From the NCBI RefSeq assembly GCF_002272745.1, contig NZ_NPBD01000015.1:124001-188000 (forward strand): a stretch of DNA of 64,000 bases, in the 5' to 3' direction. Below are positions 8,948 to 17,127 of this stretch, piece by piece. The notes beneath the pieces were generated by a model. That model searched no databases. It had not been told where the DNA came from and saw nothing but the letters and a program-made list of their open reading frames with translations. Both the position numbers and the translations under genes were made by a program. The number at the start of each line of letters is the position of its first letter. The stretch's first letter is position 1. The DNA comes from Terribacillus saccharophilus (GTDB lineage Bacteria > Bacillota > Bacilli > Bacillales > Amphibacillaceae).

Positions 8948-9887
8948 AATGTTTCTTTGCCTCGATATTCGTATCTTTTACTAGGTAATGCGGTCTGCGT
9001 TTTGTTTCGTTATAGATTCTTCCTATATACTCTCCAATTACACCTAGACTCACAAGCTGTACGCCCCCCAAGAAAAGGATGGCGGTAATCAAGGTGAAAT
9101 AACCAGGTGTGATAACTCCTCGGACAAGCACTTCAACGAATGTATACAGAATATATGCCAGCGAGAGGAACAACACAATGAAGCCAGCATATAAGCAAAC
9201 ACGCAATGGCCTTGTATTAAAAGAAACGATCCCTTCAATTCCATAATTGATTAAATTGCCGAACGACCATTTTGATTCCCCATTCTGACGGGATACATTG
9301 TCATAATAGACTGTCTTCTGCTCAAAGCCTATCCAAGAGAACAATCCTTTAGAAAAGCGATTGCCTTCACTCAGTATTAACAGGGCATCGATAGCCCGGC
9401 GGCTAAGCAAGCGAAAATCCCCGACTCCATTTTGGATACGAACATCGATAAACCGATTAATGATCTTATAGTACATTGTCGAAAGCACTTTGCGTGGAAG
9501 GCTTTCACCTTTTCTGTTTCTTCGTGCGATAACCTGATCATAACCTTCTTCAAAACCTGCCAGCAATTCATGCAGCAGCGCAACCGGATGCTGCAAATCT
9601 GCATCGATAACGACAGCACAATCTCCCTTGGCATGTTGGAAGCCGGCCAATATTGCCGCCTCTTTTCCGAAATTTCTCGTGAAGGACACATACTGCACGT
9701 TGTAATGCATATCTGCCAATTCTTTTAGTTCCAATAGGGTGGTATCAGAACTGCCATCATCCACATAAATAACTTCATAGTCATAAGGTGAATATTGTAA
9801 TTCTTTGGCAAGTTCTTCATAAAAGAGCTTAACATTTTCCGCTTCATTAAACGAAGGCACAATTACGGATAGTAATTTCCCAGCCAT
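8925..9887 (-). CDS. csbB: CsbB-like polyprenyl-phosphate glycosyltransferase (GT2)
   Basis: A 320-residue GT2 enzyme of the GtrB/DPM1 type. It has an N-terminal GT-A domain with VDDGSSDTT (Asp43-Asp44) and VIDADLQHP (Asp95/Asp97, the metal and nucleotide-sugar site), then two C-terminal membrane helices (about 230-253 and 266-290). B. subtilis CsbB makes undecaprenyl-phosphate-GlcNAc from UDP-GlcNAc. The ATG follows a strong TGGAGGG site. First gene of the operon csbB-gtcA-yfhO-lysozyme-like. In B. subtilis csbB is SigB-dependent, but I see only a SigA-like promoter here. Donor specificity is inferred from the neighbours. Confidence 0.9.
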   Translation of the reverse strand: MAGKLLSVIVPSFNEAENVKLFYEELAKELQYSPYDYEVIYVDDGSSDTTLLELKELADMHYNVQYVSFTRNFGKEAAILAGFQHAKGDCAVVIDADLQHPVALLHELLAGFEEGYDQVIARRNRKGESLPRKVLSTMYYKIINRFIDVRIQNGVGDFRLLSRRAIDALLILSEGNRFSKGLFSWIGFEQKTVYYDNVSRQNGESKWSFGNLINYGIEGIVSFNTRPLRVCLYAGFIVLFLSLAYILYTFVEVLVRGVITPGYFTLITAILFLGGVQLVSLGVIGEYIGRIYNETKRRPHYLVKDTNIEAKKHYEKNMEA

Positions 9888-9955
9888 TCTTTTCCCTCCA
9901 TTAGGTATGAACCATTCTATATGTATTGTTAAAATTGTGAGCGGCTTGACTCCTT

Positions 9956-9984
9956 ATTATACTTTACTACCCTAATTTCGTCAG
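9956..9984 (-). promoter_or_regulatory. Predicted SigA promoter of the csbB operon
   Basis: On the minus strand CTGACG (9979-9984) and a perfect TATAAT (9956-9961) are 17 bp apart, about 69 bp upstream of csbB. No SigB-type GTTT/GGGWAW pair was found in this interval. Confidence 0.6.
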
Positions 9985-10043
9985 TTTAGATCCTATCCGA
10001 AAGAGGGAATATGTGTAAAAAAGGAGTAAAGGAGCAAAAACAA

Positions 10044-10892
10044 ATGCGCAAATTAGTAGCAATAGACCTAGATGGAACATTTCTTAATCAGTATTACACT
10101 ATATCCTCCCTGCATGCCAACACTGTAAAAAAAGCGCAGCAAAAAGGAGCTGAAATCGTTATAGCAACAGGAAGAGCAAACTTCGATGTGCAGCGTCTCT
10201 TTCAAAATGAGCAGCTTTCAACTTGGATTATCGGAGCAAATGGAGCCACCACTTATGATCCAAAAGGGAATCTGACAGTTGCTTTGCCTATGGAGACAAT
10301 TTACGCAAAAGAAATAATCACTTGGCTAAATGAAGAGAATTATTATTATGAAATTGTCACGGATAATGAAATATTCATAACGAGTAAAGCAAAACAGCTG
10401 CTTCAGGATGAAATGGATATCGTCCGGAGCGCGGACAGAAGTGAAATGAAAAGAGCTCGCGAGCGCCAGCTTGGTCAGGCGAATCTCCAAGAGATAGAGG
10501 ACTATATCGATGTCTTCCAATCAGAAAAGGAAATTTATAAGATAACGATTGTAAGCTTTGATGAAGAAAGACGACGTGTTGCGACCGATACATTAAGCAA
10601 GAAAGGACTGAATCTATTTTCTTCAGCCGATTTTAATTTAGAAATTGTTGATGGCAAAGCCTCAAAAGGAAACGCATTAAAAAAACTAGCAAAGAAATTA
10701 GACGTGAAGCAAGATGATATCATTGCAATCGGAGACAGCATGAATGACTTGCCGATGCTGGAGATTGCAGGCACGAAGGTAGCGATGGGCAATGCAACCG
10801 AAGAGGTAAAACAGCATTGTGACTATACAACCGAAACGAACGAGAAAGATGGCGTAGCCCGTATGCTCGAACGTGAAATAATACAAAAATAG
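10044..10892 (+). CDS. Cof-type HAD-superfamily phosphatase
   Basis: A 282-residue HAD hydrolase with type IIB cap. Motif I is DLDGT (Asp8 nucleophile, Asp10 acid), motif II IATGRANF, and motif IV GDSMNDLPML near residue 230. Cof-like phosphatases dephosphorylate sugar phosphates, FMN or related metabolites; the substrate cannot be told. An in-frame ATG at 10011 is rejected because its ribosome site is only 3 nt away; AAAGGAG at 10028-10034 serves ATG 10044, which begins MRKLVAIDLDGT as in the family. A paralogue lies at 26441-27337. It stands alone, ending in a bidirectional terminator. Confidence 0.88.
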   Translation: MRKLVAIDLDGTFLNQYYTISSLHANTVKKAQQKGAEIVIATGRANFDVQRLFQNEQLSTWIIGANGATTYDPKGNLTVALPMETIYAKEIITWLNEENYYYEIVTDNEIFITSKAKQLLQDEMDIVRSADRSEMKRARERQLGQANLQEIEDYIDVFQSEKEIYKITIVSFDEERRRVATDTLSKKGLNLFSSADFNLEIVDGKASKGNALKKLAKKLDVKQDDIIAIGDSMNDLPMLEIAGTKVAMGNATEEVKQHCDYTTETNEKDGVARMLEREIIQK

Positions 10893-10918
10893 AGGCTGCT
10901 ATCAGCCTCTATTTTTTT
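10889..10918. terminator. Bidirectional terminator between HAD phosphatase and flavoprotein genes
   Basis: ATAGAGGCTG pairs perfectly with CAGCCTCTAT around a CTAT loop, with a T-run on the right and an A-run on the left. The stop codon of the minus-strand gene lies in it. Confidence 0.9.
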
Positions 10919-11909
10919 GGTACTCAATTGTACTATAAACTTGCGCACTTGCTGAAGGATCCAGATACAGCTTCGCACTATTTACTGCAGTGATTGCCTC
11001 CGCGAACCCTGTTGCAATCAGCATATTTTTATTGGCATAATGCACGGCATCTCCTGCTGCGTAGATTCCCGACACATTAGTTGCCATACTATGATCCACG
11101 ATAACCTTGTTTTTATCTGTTTCGATTCCCCAGCTGGCAAATGGCGTCTGCGTAAGATTTACATTTTCATAATATAACAGCGCATCTGTTTCATACATCA
11201 TCTGCAGACCATCCTGTTCCACCAATAATGTGTGCAATCCTTGGCTGTTTCCCATTAGCTTGGTCACTTTATGATTGTATATTATGCGTATTGATGTCTC
11301 CTCAAGCGCTTCGATTACTTGAGGCGGCGTATACAGGAAATAATCCCGTTGATTAATTAATGTCACTTCCTTCGCCGTCTTCTCAAGTGCCCTTGCCCAA
11401 TCAATGCCTGTCCGGTTCATTGCATAAACCGTGACACGCTTATCACGGAATTTCTCAGGTGACTTCAAATAATAATGCAGATTCTTTCCTTCATATAAAG
11501 GTGCTTCCTCAAGCCGCAGCGGTTTCATCTGGTAGGTTCCCATTCCGCTAGTGAGAATAATTGTCCGAGCCATATACAGCTTACCGGCAGATGTATTGAT
11601 TTCAAATATTCCATTTTCCTGCTTTCTTATCTCCTCGACAAACTCACCTGTTATAATCTCCGGTTCTGCCTTCTTGCTTTGTTCAAGCAGTTTATCGACC
11701 ATTTCTTCTCCAGTTGCAACCGGAAAAGCACCCACATCATAAATGTGCTTTTCCGGATAAAACTGCGCCACTTTCCCGCCGAAATCCGAGGTAGCTTCGA
11801 TTAATAAAGTCGTCATCTTCCGTAGCTTTGTATAAAAGGACGCATACAGTCCGGTTGTTCCTCCGCCCACGATGATCACATCGTATATAAAATCATTTCG
11901 CAATGACAA
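10902..11909 (-). CDS. NAD(P)/FAD-dependent oxidoreductase, ferredoxin-NADP reductase type (YumC/YcgT-like)
   Basis: A 335-residue flavoprotein of the thioredoxin-reductase fold. The FAD-binding motif VGGGTTGLYASFYT is near residue 13 and the C-terminal FAD motif GIYAAGDAVHY near 284. The CxxC active site of thioredoxin reductase is absent, which points to the Bacillus-type ferredoxin/flavodoxin-NADP+ oxidoreductase group. It would pass electrons from NADPH to ferredoxin or flavodoxin. The NADP-site segment (YAMNRTGIDWARALE) lacks a clear GxGxxG, so cofactor preference is unsure. Monocistronic, convergent with the HAD gene. Confidence 0.82.
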   Translation of the reverse strand: MSLRNDFIYDVIIVGGGTTGLYASFYTKLRKMTTLLIEATSDFGGKVAQFYPEKHIYDVGAFPVATGEEMVDKLLEQSKKAEPEIITGEFVEEIRKQENGIFEINTSAGKLYMARTIILTSGMGTYQMKPLRLEEAPLYEGKNLHYYLKSPEKFRDKRVTVYAMNRTGIDWARALEKTAKEVTLINQRDYFLYTPPQVIEALEETSIRIIYNHKVTKLMGNSQGLHTLLVEQDGLQMMYETDALLYYENVNLTQTPFASWGIETDKNKVIVDHSMATNVSGIYAAGDAVHYANKNMLIATGFAEAITAVNSAKLYLDPSASAQVYSTIEYQKNRG

Positions 11910-12030
11910 ATCCTCCCTGTTGCTTAAGAATTATTTACTATAATTTCACTGATATTAGTTTGCTTTTTCAAACCTTGGGTATACAATATCCCTATGACTA
12001 TTTGACTATATAACAACTCGGAGGTTTTCC

Positions 12031-14091
12031 ATGCAGGAAGTCACTGGTACGTATAACGTCACCTTTGTTGTCGTTTCTATATTTATTGCCATTCTTTCAT
12101 CCTATATCGCCCTGGATATGTGCTCTAGGATAAACCGTACGACAGGCTGGCGGAAATTCTTTTGGTTTATCTCCAGTTCACTCTTGATGGCACTCGGCAT
12201 CTGGTCGATGCATTTCATATCCATGCTGGCCTATAAGCTGCCCGTGGAAGTCACTTATGATCCCGGTCTTGTCATCTTATCCGTGATCTTCTCTTTTGCC
12301 GGTACATCCATTGCTTTTTATCTTGCTACTATAAGAATGACTGCATTCCGTCTCTTTGCAGGAAGTATCTCTATGGGAGCAGCAATTGTAAGTATGCATT
12401 ACATAGGCATGATGGCCATGCGCTTGGACGGCATGATGCATCATGGCGGGCCGTATTACTACTTATCTATCATAATTGCTATTATAGCATCCTGCGTCGC
12501 GCTGCTATTGTTTCACTACTTCCAAAACCAGACTGGCCAAACACTGCATCTGTTTAAGTTTGCCAGTGCGATTACAATGGGTACTGCCATTTGCGGCATG
12601 CACTATACAGCAATGAAAGCGGCTGTTGTTCATGTGAATAGCGGCTCCATTTTGCCGGAACCGGTGTTCACACCGAATAATATCAACCTTGCTATTAGCG
12701 TAATGCTAGTCATCCTGCTGACACAGGTATTGGCTTTTGTCTCCACTTCGACAGATCAAAAGCTTGCCGAACAAGCAGACCGATTACAATATATCGCAAA
12801 CCATGATGAGTTGACGAATATTCCGAATCGCCGTTACTTTGAGCAGCAGTTGCTTGGCTATTTGGAAGAGCGTACAAGTGAACCCGTAGCTCTGTTCTTC
12901 ATGGATCTGGATCGTTTTAAAGCAGTCAACGATACGCTCGGTCATAAATTCGGCGACAAGCTGCTTCAGCTTGTGACGTTGCGCCTTTCACGGATGCTTC
13001 CAGAACGAAGTATGCTTGCTCGACTCGGCGGAGATGAATTCACGTTGCTTTATCCGGATGCAAAAAAGGAAGATGCAACAATGTTGGCACAAGCAATCAT
13101 ACAAAGCATAGAAGAGCCATTTTTCATTGAAGGCCGGAAAGTGACCGTCAGCACAAGCATTGGTATTGCTTTGATCCCAGATAATGGGACAACAAGCAAG
13201 GAAGTAATGCGATTTGCTGATATCGCCATGTATTTGGCAAAAGAAAGCGGCAGATCAAATTACAAGTTCTTTGCCAATGACAGCTTGCATGACTCACAGC
13301 CGCTTTTGCTGGAATCAGAATTATGTAGCGCCATTGGCAATGGAGAAATACAAGTTTATTTTCAGCCAAAGATGGCAAGCTCCGGCGACCAAGTATATGG
13401 CGTCGAAGCTCTTTGCCGCTGGGTTCATCCTACGCACGGCATTATTCCGCCCGGACAGTTCATCCCTCTGGCAGAAAAGAATGGAGACATCATCGCACTC
13501 GATAAGAAGATGATTGAACTTGTTTTTGCCGAAATGAATAAAGAAGCGTTCCGGGATCTTCATGTTGCGGTTAACATCAGCACCCAGCAATTTTATAACA
13601 ATCGCTTCTTAAGCTTCATTCGCAAACAAATGGAGATATATCCTGAGGTAGATGTAACAAAGCTGGAAATCGAAATAACAGAGGAAACCGCAATTCAAGA
13701 CGTAGAAGGTGCTGCACACACAATAATGGAGCTGAAGAAACTAGGAATTCGTATCGCGCTGGATGACTTCGGCAAAGGCTTCAACAGCCTCAACTACTTA
13801 AAACAATTGCCCGTTGACACACTAAAGATTGATCGTGCTTTCATTGCGAATTTACCTGAGGATTTTCAAGACCAGGCCATTGTCTCTTCTATCGTAACAT
13901 TAGCGAAAAAACTACAGCTTTCTATTGTCGCAGAAGGAGTAGAAAGCCAAGAACAACTGACTTGGGTGCAAAACTTAGAATGTGATTATGCACAAGGTTA
14001 CATGTTCAGCAAGCCGCTGCAAGTGTCAGATTTCTTAACCTATCTCAACACTTTCAATGCAACACATAAAAAGAAGGCGACCCTTGTATAA
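12031..14091 (+). CDS. MHYT-GGDEF-EAL c-di-GMP signalling membrane protein
   Basis: A 686-residue protein. Residues 1-240 form a seven-helix MHYT sensor with MHFIS (60), MHYIG (122) and MHYTA (190) motifs, thought to bind metal and sense O2, CO or NO. A GGDEF diguanylate cyclase domain follows, with intact RLGGDEF (333-337) and no RxxD inhibitory site upstream. The EAL phosphodiesterase domain has EAL (459-461), NISTQQF, EIEITEE, LDDFGKGFNSL and VAEGVE, all key residues present. Both activities therefore look possible. B. subtilis YkoW has MHYT-PAS-GGDEF-EAL; here the PAS domain is missing. ATG with GGAGG site. No other c-di-GMP gene is seen in the window. Confidence 0.93.
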   Translation: MQEVTGTYNVTFVVVSIFIAILSSYIALDMCSRINRTTGWRKFFWFISSSLLMALGIWSMHFISMLAYKLPVEVTYDPGLVILSVIFSFAGTSIAFYLATIRMTAFRLFAGSISMGAAIVSMHYIGMMAMRLDGMMHHGGPYYYLSIIIAIIASCVALLLFHYFQNQTGQTLHLFKFASAITMGTAICGMHYTAMKAAVVHVNSGSILPEPVFTPNNINLAISVMLVILLTQVLAFVSTSTDQKLAEQADRLQYIANHDELTNIPNRRYFEQQLLGYLEERTSEPVALFFMDLDRFKAVNDTLGHKFGDKLLQLVTLRLSRMLPERSMLARLGGDEFTLLYPDAKKEDATMLAQAIIQSIEEPFFIEGRKVTVSTSIGIALIPDNGTTSKEVMRFADIAMYLAKESGRSNYKFFANDSLHDSQPLLLESELCSAIGNGEIQVYFQPKMASSGDQVYGVEALCRWVHPTHGIIPPGQFIPLAEKNGDIIALDKKMIELVFAEMNKEAFRDLHVAVNISTQQFYNNRFLSFIRKQMEIYPEVDVTKLEIEITEETAIQDVEGAAHTIMELKKLGIRIALDDFGKGFNSLNYLKQLPVDTLKIDRAFIANLPEDFQDQAIVSSIVTLAKKLQLSIVAEGVESQEQLTWVQNLECDYAQGYMFSKPLQVSDFLTYLNTFNATHKKKATLV

Positions 14092-14110
14092 AGGAATCGC
14101 CTTTTTCTTT
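14072..14110. terminator. Bidirectional terminator between the EAL-domain gene and guaD
   Basis: GAAGGCGA (14073-14080) pairs with TCGCCTTTTT (14097-14106). The stop codon of the plus gene is in the loop and that of guaD in the T-rich foot. Confidence 0.8.
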
Positions 14111-14579
14111 AATATTCCACTTTATCTTCTTTGTCTGTCCATGCTTTCATCGGATCTGCCGTTTGATTATCACGAAGCTGCACCGTATGAATTTTTCGTT
14201 CCTCATATGGTTTTTCAATTTCCTGATAGATGAAGGCATCATCGAATCCAATTTCTGCCGCATCCTTTTTCGTATAAGCAAAGTACAATGCTTTCGGGCG
14301 AGCCCAATAAATCGCTCCTAGGCACATCGGACATGGCTCACAGCTGGAATAAATGATACAATCCTCCAGCTCGAAGTGACCTAGATTGCTCGTTGCGTTA
14401 CGTATAGCCTGTATTTCCGCATGTGCCGTTGGATCATGCAAGCTTGTTACCAAGTTCGTTCCTTCGCCAACGATTTCTCCATTCTTTACGATGACAGCAC
14501 CAAATGGACCGCCCTTGCCGTTGTTCACATTTGCTACTGCTAATTTACATGCATAATCTATGTAATAATGATGATCCAT
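14109..14579 (-). CDS. guaD: Guanine deaminase
   Basis: A 156-residue cytidine-deaminase-fold enzyme with the same length as B. subtilis GuaD. Zinc ligands and catalytic acid are visible: TAHAE (His53, Glu55) and PCPMC (Cys83, Cys86). It converts guanine to xanthine and ammonia, feeding purine salvage or nitrogen release. The C-terminal tail ending DKEDKVEY is like GuaD, whose tail closes the active site. In B. subtilis guaD is under nitrogen (TnrA) control, but I found no TnrA box upstream here. Adenine deaminase and a nucleoside hydrolase occur elsewhere in this window. Confidence 0.92.
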   Translation of the reverse strand: MDHHYYIDYACKLAVANVNNGKGGPFGAVIVKNGEIVGEGTNLVTSLHDPTAHAEIQAIRNATSNLGHFELEDCIIYSSCEPCPMCLGAIYWARPKALYFAYTKKDAAEIGFDDAFIYQEIEKPYEERKIHTVQLRDNQTADPMKAWTDKEDKVEY

Positions 14580-14681
14580 CTTATCTCCTCCTACATCATA
14601 CTTTCCTTATAATTATAGAATTTTTCTTAATATTTAGCCAGAACGTTAGTATAGAATTCTCTGCTTATAGGAACAATATAC

Positions 14682-14710
14682 TTGTTACTTTTCGTAACCT
14701 CATATATAAT
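14682..14710 (+). promoter_or_regulatory. Promoter of the HxlR gene overlapping a GTTAC-N5-GTAAC dyad
   Basis: TTGTTA (14682-14687) and TATAAT (14705-14710) are 17 bp apart. The dyad GTTACTTTTCGTAAC (14684-14698) covers the -35 and half the spacer, the right place for an autorepressor. A near copy lies in the nitroreductase promoter at 21264-21278. Confidence 0.7.
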
Positions 14711-14759
14711 GAAAAACAATAGATGAACTATACAGTGTTTTTTACAGAGGTGATGTTAG

Positions 14760-15092
14760 ATGAAATCCGAAGAATTATGTCCGCGCTTTGAGTCAGGAAT
14801 GGAGCTTTTAAGCAAACGTTGGACTGGCCTTATCATTTTCCGCCTCTTAGAAGGATCACAGCGATTTTCTGAATTGGAATCGTCCTTGCCGATCAGCGGG
14901 CGTTTGCTCTCCGAACGTCTTAAAGAGTTAGAAGCAGCAGGCATTGCAACAAGAACAGTATATCCGGACACACCTGTCCGTATTGAATATGAACTGACTG
15001 AAAAGGGTCGTGCATTGCACCCTGTGATTACTTCCATAAGAGAATGGGCGGAAAAATGGGTTACACCGGATGAACCAGCCCCAACAAAATAA
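14760..15092 (+). CDS. HxlR-family redox-type regulator (YodB/CatR-like)
   Basis: A 110-residue winged-helix protein. Its start MKSEELCPRFESGMELLSKR resembles B. subtilis YodB and CatR, including the conserved N-terminal cysteine (Cys7) that senses quinones and diamide in those proteins. The rest (LIIFRLLEGSQRFSELE, GRLLSERLKELEAAGI) is a typical HxlR wing-helix. YodB represses an azoreductase and the nitroreductase yodC. A nitroreductase gene in this window carries the same operator-like dyad, which supports a small regulon (inference). The ATG follows an AGAGGTG site. Orthology to one named member is not certain. Confidence 0.85.
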   Translation: MKSEELCPRFESGMELLSKRWTGLIIFRLLEGSQRFSELESSLPISGRLLSERLKELEAAGIATRTVYPDTPVRIEYELTEKGRALHPVITSIREWAEKWVTPDEPAPTK

Positions 15093-15106
15093 TATTTCTT
15101 TCAAAC

Positions 15107-15138
15107 AACCTGCCCTTTGGATAGGACAGGTTTTTTTA
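15107..15138 (+). terminator. Terminator of the HxlR gene
   Basis: AACCTGcCC pairs with GGaCAGGTT and is followed by seven T. It separates this gene from the SigB-type promoter downstream. Confidence 0.85.
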
Positions 15139-15180
15139 TATGGTTTAATTTCCGAATAGTAAGAATATTGATAAATAACC

Positions 15181-15205
15181 ATTTACATTCTTACAGAATG
15201 GGTAT
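15181..15205 (+). promoter_or_regulatory. Candidate SigB promoter for the small membrane genes
   Basis: ATTTAC (15181-15186) and GGGTAT (15200-15205) are 13 bp apart, close to the SigB consensus GTTTAA-N13-15-GGGWAW (first -35 base differs). It ends 40 bp before the next ATG. Confidence 0.55.
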
Positions 15206-15244
15206 ATAGTAAAGAAATCAAAATGGATAGGAGGTGGGGAGGAA

Positions 15245-15547
15245 ATGCAACGTAAAGCTGCTCTTTTGTTTATCGGACTTGTGCTGTCTATCATGGTGCA
15301 AGTAATGGTACTGCATCCAATGTATCAAATGGGAACAAATGATATTCAAGCACAGCACGTCGTCATCCACAAGGCTGATTTGCCGGATGATGAGAAACAC
15401 TGGTTCCCGATCATTTCACAAACAGCAGTCCTGACTTTTCTGCCTGTGCTGCTCGTCACAAGTATGATGCAAGCACGCATGATGCAGACTAAGCAGGCGG
15501 TCCGGCATTTCCTGCTGGCCGTCTTCTATCAATCGAGTTACCGCTGA
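15245..15547 (+). CDS. Small two-helix membrane protein of unknown function
   Basis: A 100-residue protein with a hydrophobic segment at about 7-25 and another at about 57-74, a short polar loop between (HKADLPDDEKHW) and a basic C-terminus. It is probably an integral membrane protein. I do not recognise the family. The ribosome site GGAGGTGGGGAGG is very strong. It precedes another small gene by 53 bp and follows a SigB-type promoter, so a general-stress role is possible (inference). Confidence 0.7.
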   Translation: MQRKAALLFIGLVLSIMVQVMVLHPMYQMGTNDIQAQHVVIHKADLPDDEKHWFPIISQTAVLTFLPVLLVTSMMQARMMQTKQAVRHFLLAVFYQSSYR

Positions 15548-15600
15548 ATAGAACTCCTTTTGCATTAGGTTGTTTTAGCAATCCAAAGGAGGGGACGAAA

Positions 15601-15720
15601 ATGTTTGTGGCAAGAGCGATCATGGTCATAGCACTTTCAGTTAGCGCACTATCCATCTTTGCATATCAAGGCATTGAAGTGGTGCATGCAATCTCAGACC
15701 TATTCAGCAAAAAAGGATAA
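15601..15720 (+). CDS. 39-residue hydrophobic small protein
   Basis: The frame reads MFVARAIMVIALSVSALSIF and ends SDLFSKKG. It is one membrane helix with a basic start and end. The ribosome site AAAGGAGGGG, 8 nt or so before ATG, is near-perfect, and the stop is followed at once by a strong terminator; this is good evidence for a real gene. It probably shares a transcript with the upstream 100-residue membrane protein. Function unknown. Confidence 0.68.
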   Translation: MFVARAIMVIALSVSALSIFAYQGIEVVHAISDLFSKKG

Positions 15721-15724
15721 ATAA

Positions 15725-15761
15725 AAAAGAGCGTATTCTTGAGGGGGAATACGCTCTTTTT
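15725..15761. terminator. Strong bidirectional terminator
   Basis: AAAAGAGCGTATTC pairs with GAATACGCTCTTTT across a short G-rich loop. It ends the small-protein operon on the plus strand and the FAD-dehydrogenase gene on the minus strand. Confidence 0.92.
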
Positions 15762-15765
15762 CTAT

Positions 15766-17127
15766 TTAATCAATTAATTTACCAGGATTCATTATTCCGC
15801 GTGGATCGATTGCCTGTTTAATGGTTCGCATCACATTATAAGCTGTACCGTGTTCTTTTAACTGATAGCTCTTCTTCCCTACTCCCACACCATGCTCACC
15901 TGTGCATGTACCGTCATGAGCAAGTGCATAGTCCACTATTTCTTTATGGAGCTGCTTAGCTGCGGTTACTTCTTTTGCATCCTCAAAATCTGCCATCGCA
16001 ATAATATGGAAATTGCCGTCACCTACATGTCCTACAATGCCTGCCTCCAAGCCGCTTTCATCTACTGCTTGCCTTGCATGCAGGATTGCCTCCGCAAGCT
16101 CTGATATCGGCAGACATACGTCTGTGACGAGCATCCGTTTTGTTGGTGCAGCTTGTATGTAATAATAAGCAAGATTATGCCTTGCATCCCATAAACGTTC
16201 CTGTGATGCTTGATTGGTTTCTGTAAGGAATTCAGCCACATGAAATGGCTTCAATAACTCCTCCATCCGTTTGATTTGATGCTGAAGATGCTCAACCTCA
16301 CCATTCAATTCGAAAAAGATTGTCGGCTGTTCGATGTAAGATGTATTAGCGAATCGATTGACATGTGCAACCGAGGCCGCATCAACAAACTCAATCCTAG
16401 CCAAATCTAATCCTGCTGTACGAAGTCTCACCACAGCATTAATGGCTTCTTCAAAGTCATCGAATACAGCACGAGCTGCTACACTTGCCTCCGGAATTGG
16501 ATACACACGGAGAGTGAGTTCTGTAATGACACCAAGAGTACCTTCTGAACCTGCAAATAAACCAGATAGATGCAGTCCGGAAGAAGACTTCACGGCTTTC
16601 GAACCAGTATGTATAATTTCTCCGCTCGGCAAAACTACCTCCATATCCAATATGTTGTCCCGCATCGTACCATACTTGACGGTATAAGATCCGCTAGCAT
16701 TCGTGCCCGCCATCCCGCCAAGCGTTGCTTCCGCCCCAGGATCTACACTGAAGAATAATCCATGCTTTCTTAGGGCATCATTCAATTGGAACTGTGTTAG
16801 ACCCGCTCCGACAACGACATTACCGTCCTTATCACCAATTGTCTTAAGCTCATTCATCAATCCCAAATCAAGAGAGATACCTCCGTAATATGGAATTGCA
16901 TGACCTTCTAAGCTGGAGCCTTTCCCAAAAGGAGTAACTGGTATTCCATGGCCGTTTGCAAACGAGAGAACCGTGCTGACTTCTTGTGTATTTTCCGGAA
17001 AGATGACGACATCCGGATCAGCCGCAGGGTGATAGGATGCATCATGGTTATGCTGGCCAATGACTGCTGTTGCTGTTGATATCCTCCCTGGATGAATTAA
17101 TTTGCTCAATTCTTTCACAATGTCCAT
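15766..17127 (-). CDS. FAD-linked 2-hydroxy-acid dehydrogenase (glycolate oxidase GlcD / D-lactate dehydrogenase type)
   Basis: A 453-residue protein. The N-terminal PCMH FAD-binding domain (DVVIFPENTQEVSTVLSFAN, PFGKGSSLEGH, GGMAGTNASGSYTVKYG) is followed by the FAD-linked oxidase C-terminal domain with the metal or substrate histidines HVGDGNFH and the end motif GTCTGEHGVGVGKK. Members oxidise D-lactate or glycolate to the keto acid and pass electrons to the respiratory chain or an electron-transfer flavoprotein. No GlcE/GlcF partner is adjacent, which favours a stand-alone D-lactate-type enzyme (inference). It diverges from maeA; both feed pyruvate metabolism. Confidence 0.85.
   Translation of the reverse strand: MDIVKELSKLIHPGRISTATAVIGQHNHDASYHPAADPDVVIFPENTQEVSTVLSFANGHGIPVTPFGKGSSLEGHAIPYYGGISLDLGLMNELKTIGDKDGNVVVGAGLTQFQLNDALRKHGLFFSVDPGAEATLGGMAGTNASGSYTVKYGTMRDNILDMEVVLPSGEIIHTGSKAVKSSSGLHLSGLFAGSEGTLGVITELTLRVYPIPEASVAARAVFDDFEEAINAVVRLRTAGLDLARIEFVDAASVAHVNRFANTSYIEQPTIFFELNGEVEHLQHQIKRMEELLKPFHVAEFLTETNQASQERLWDARHNLAYYYIQAAPTKRMLVTDVCLPISELAEAILHARQAVDESGLEAGIVGHVGDGNFHIIAMADFEDAKEVTAAKQLHKEIVDYALAHDGTCTGEHGVGVGKKSYQLKEHGTAYNVMRTIKQAIDPRGIMNPGKLID

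Noticed and set aside
14580..14681. A TnrA box for guaD
   Set aside because: guaD is nitrogen-controlled in B. subtilis, but no TGTNA-N7-TNACA match is present in this interval.
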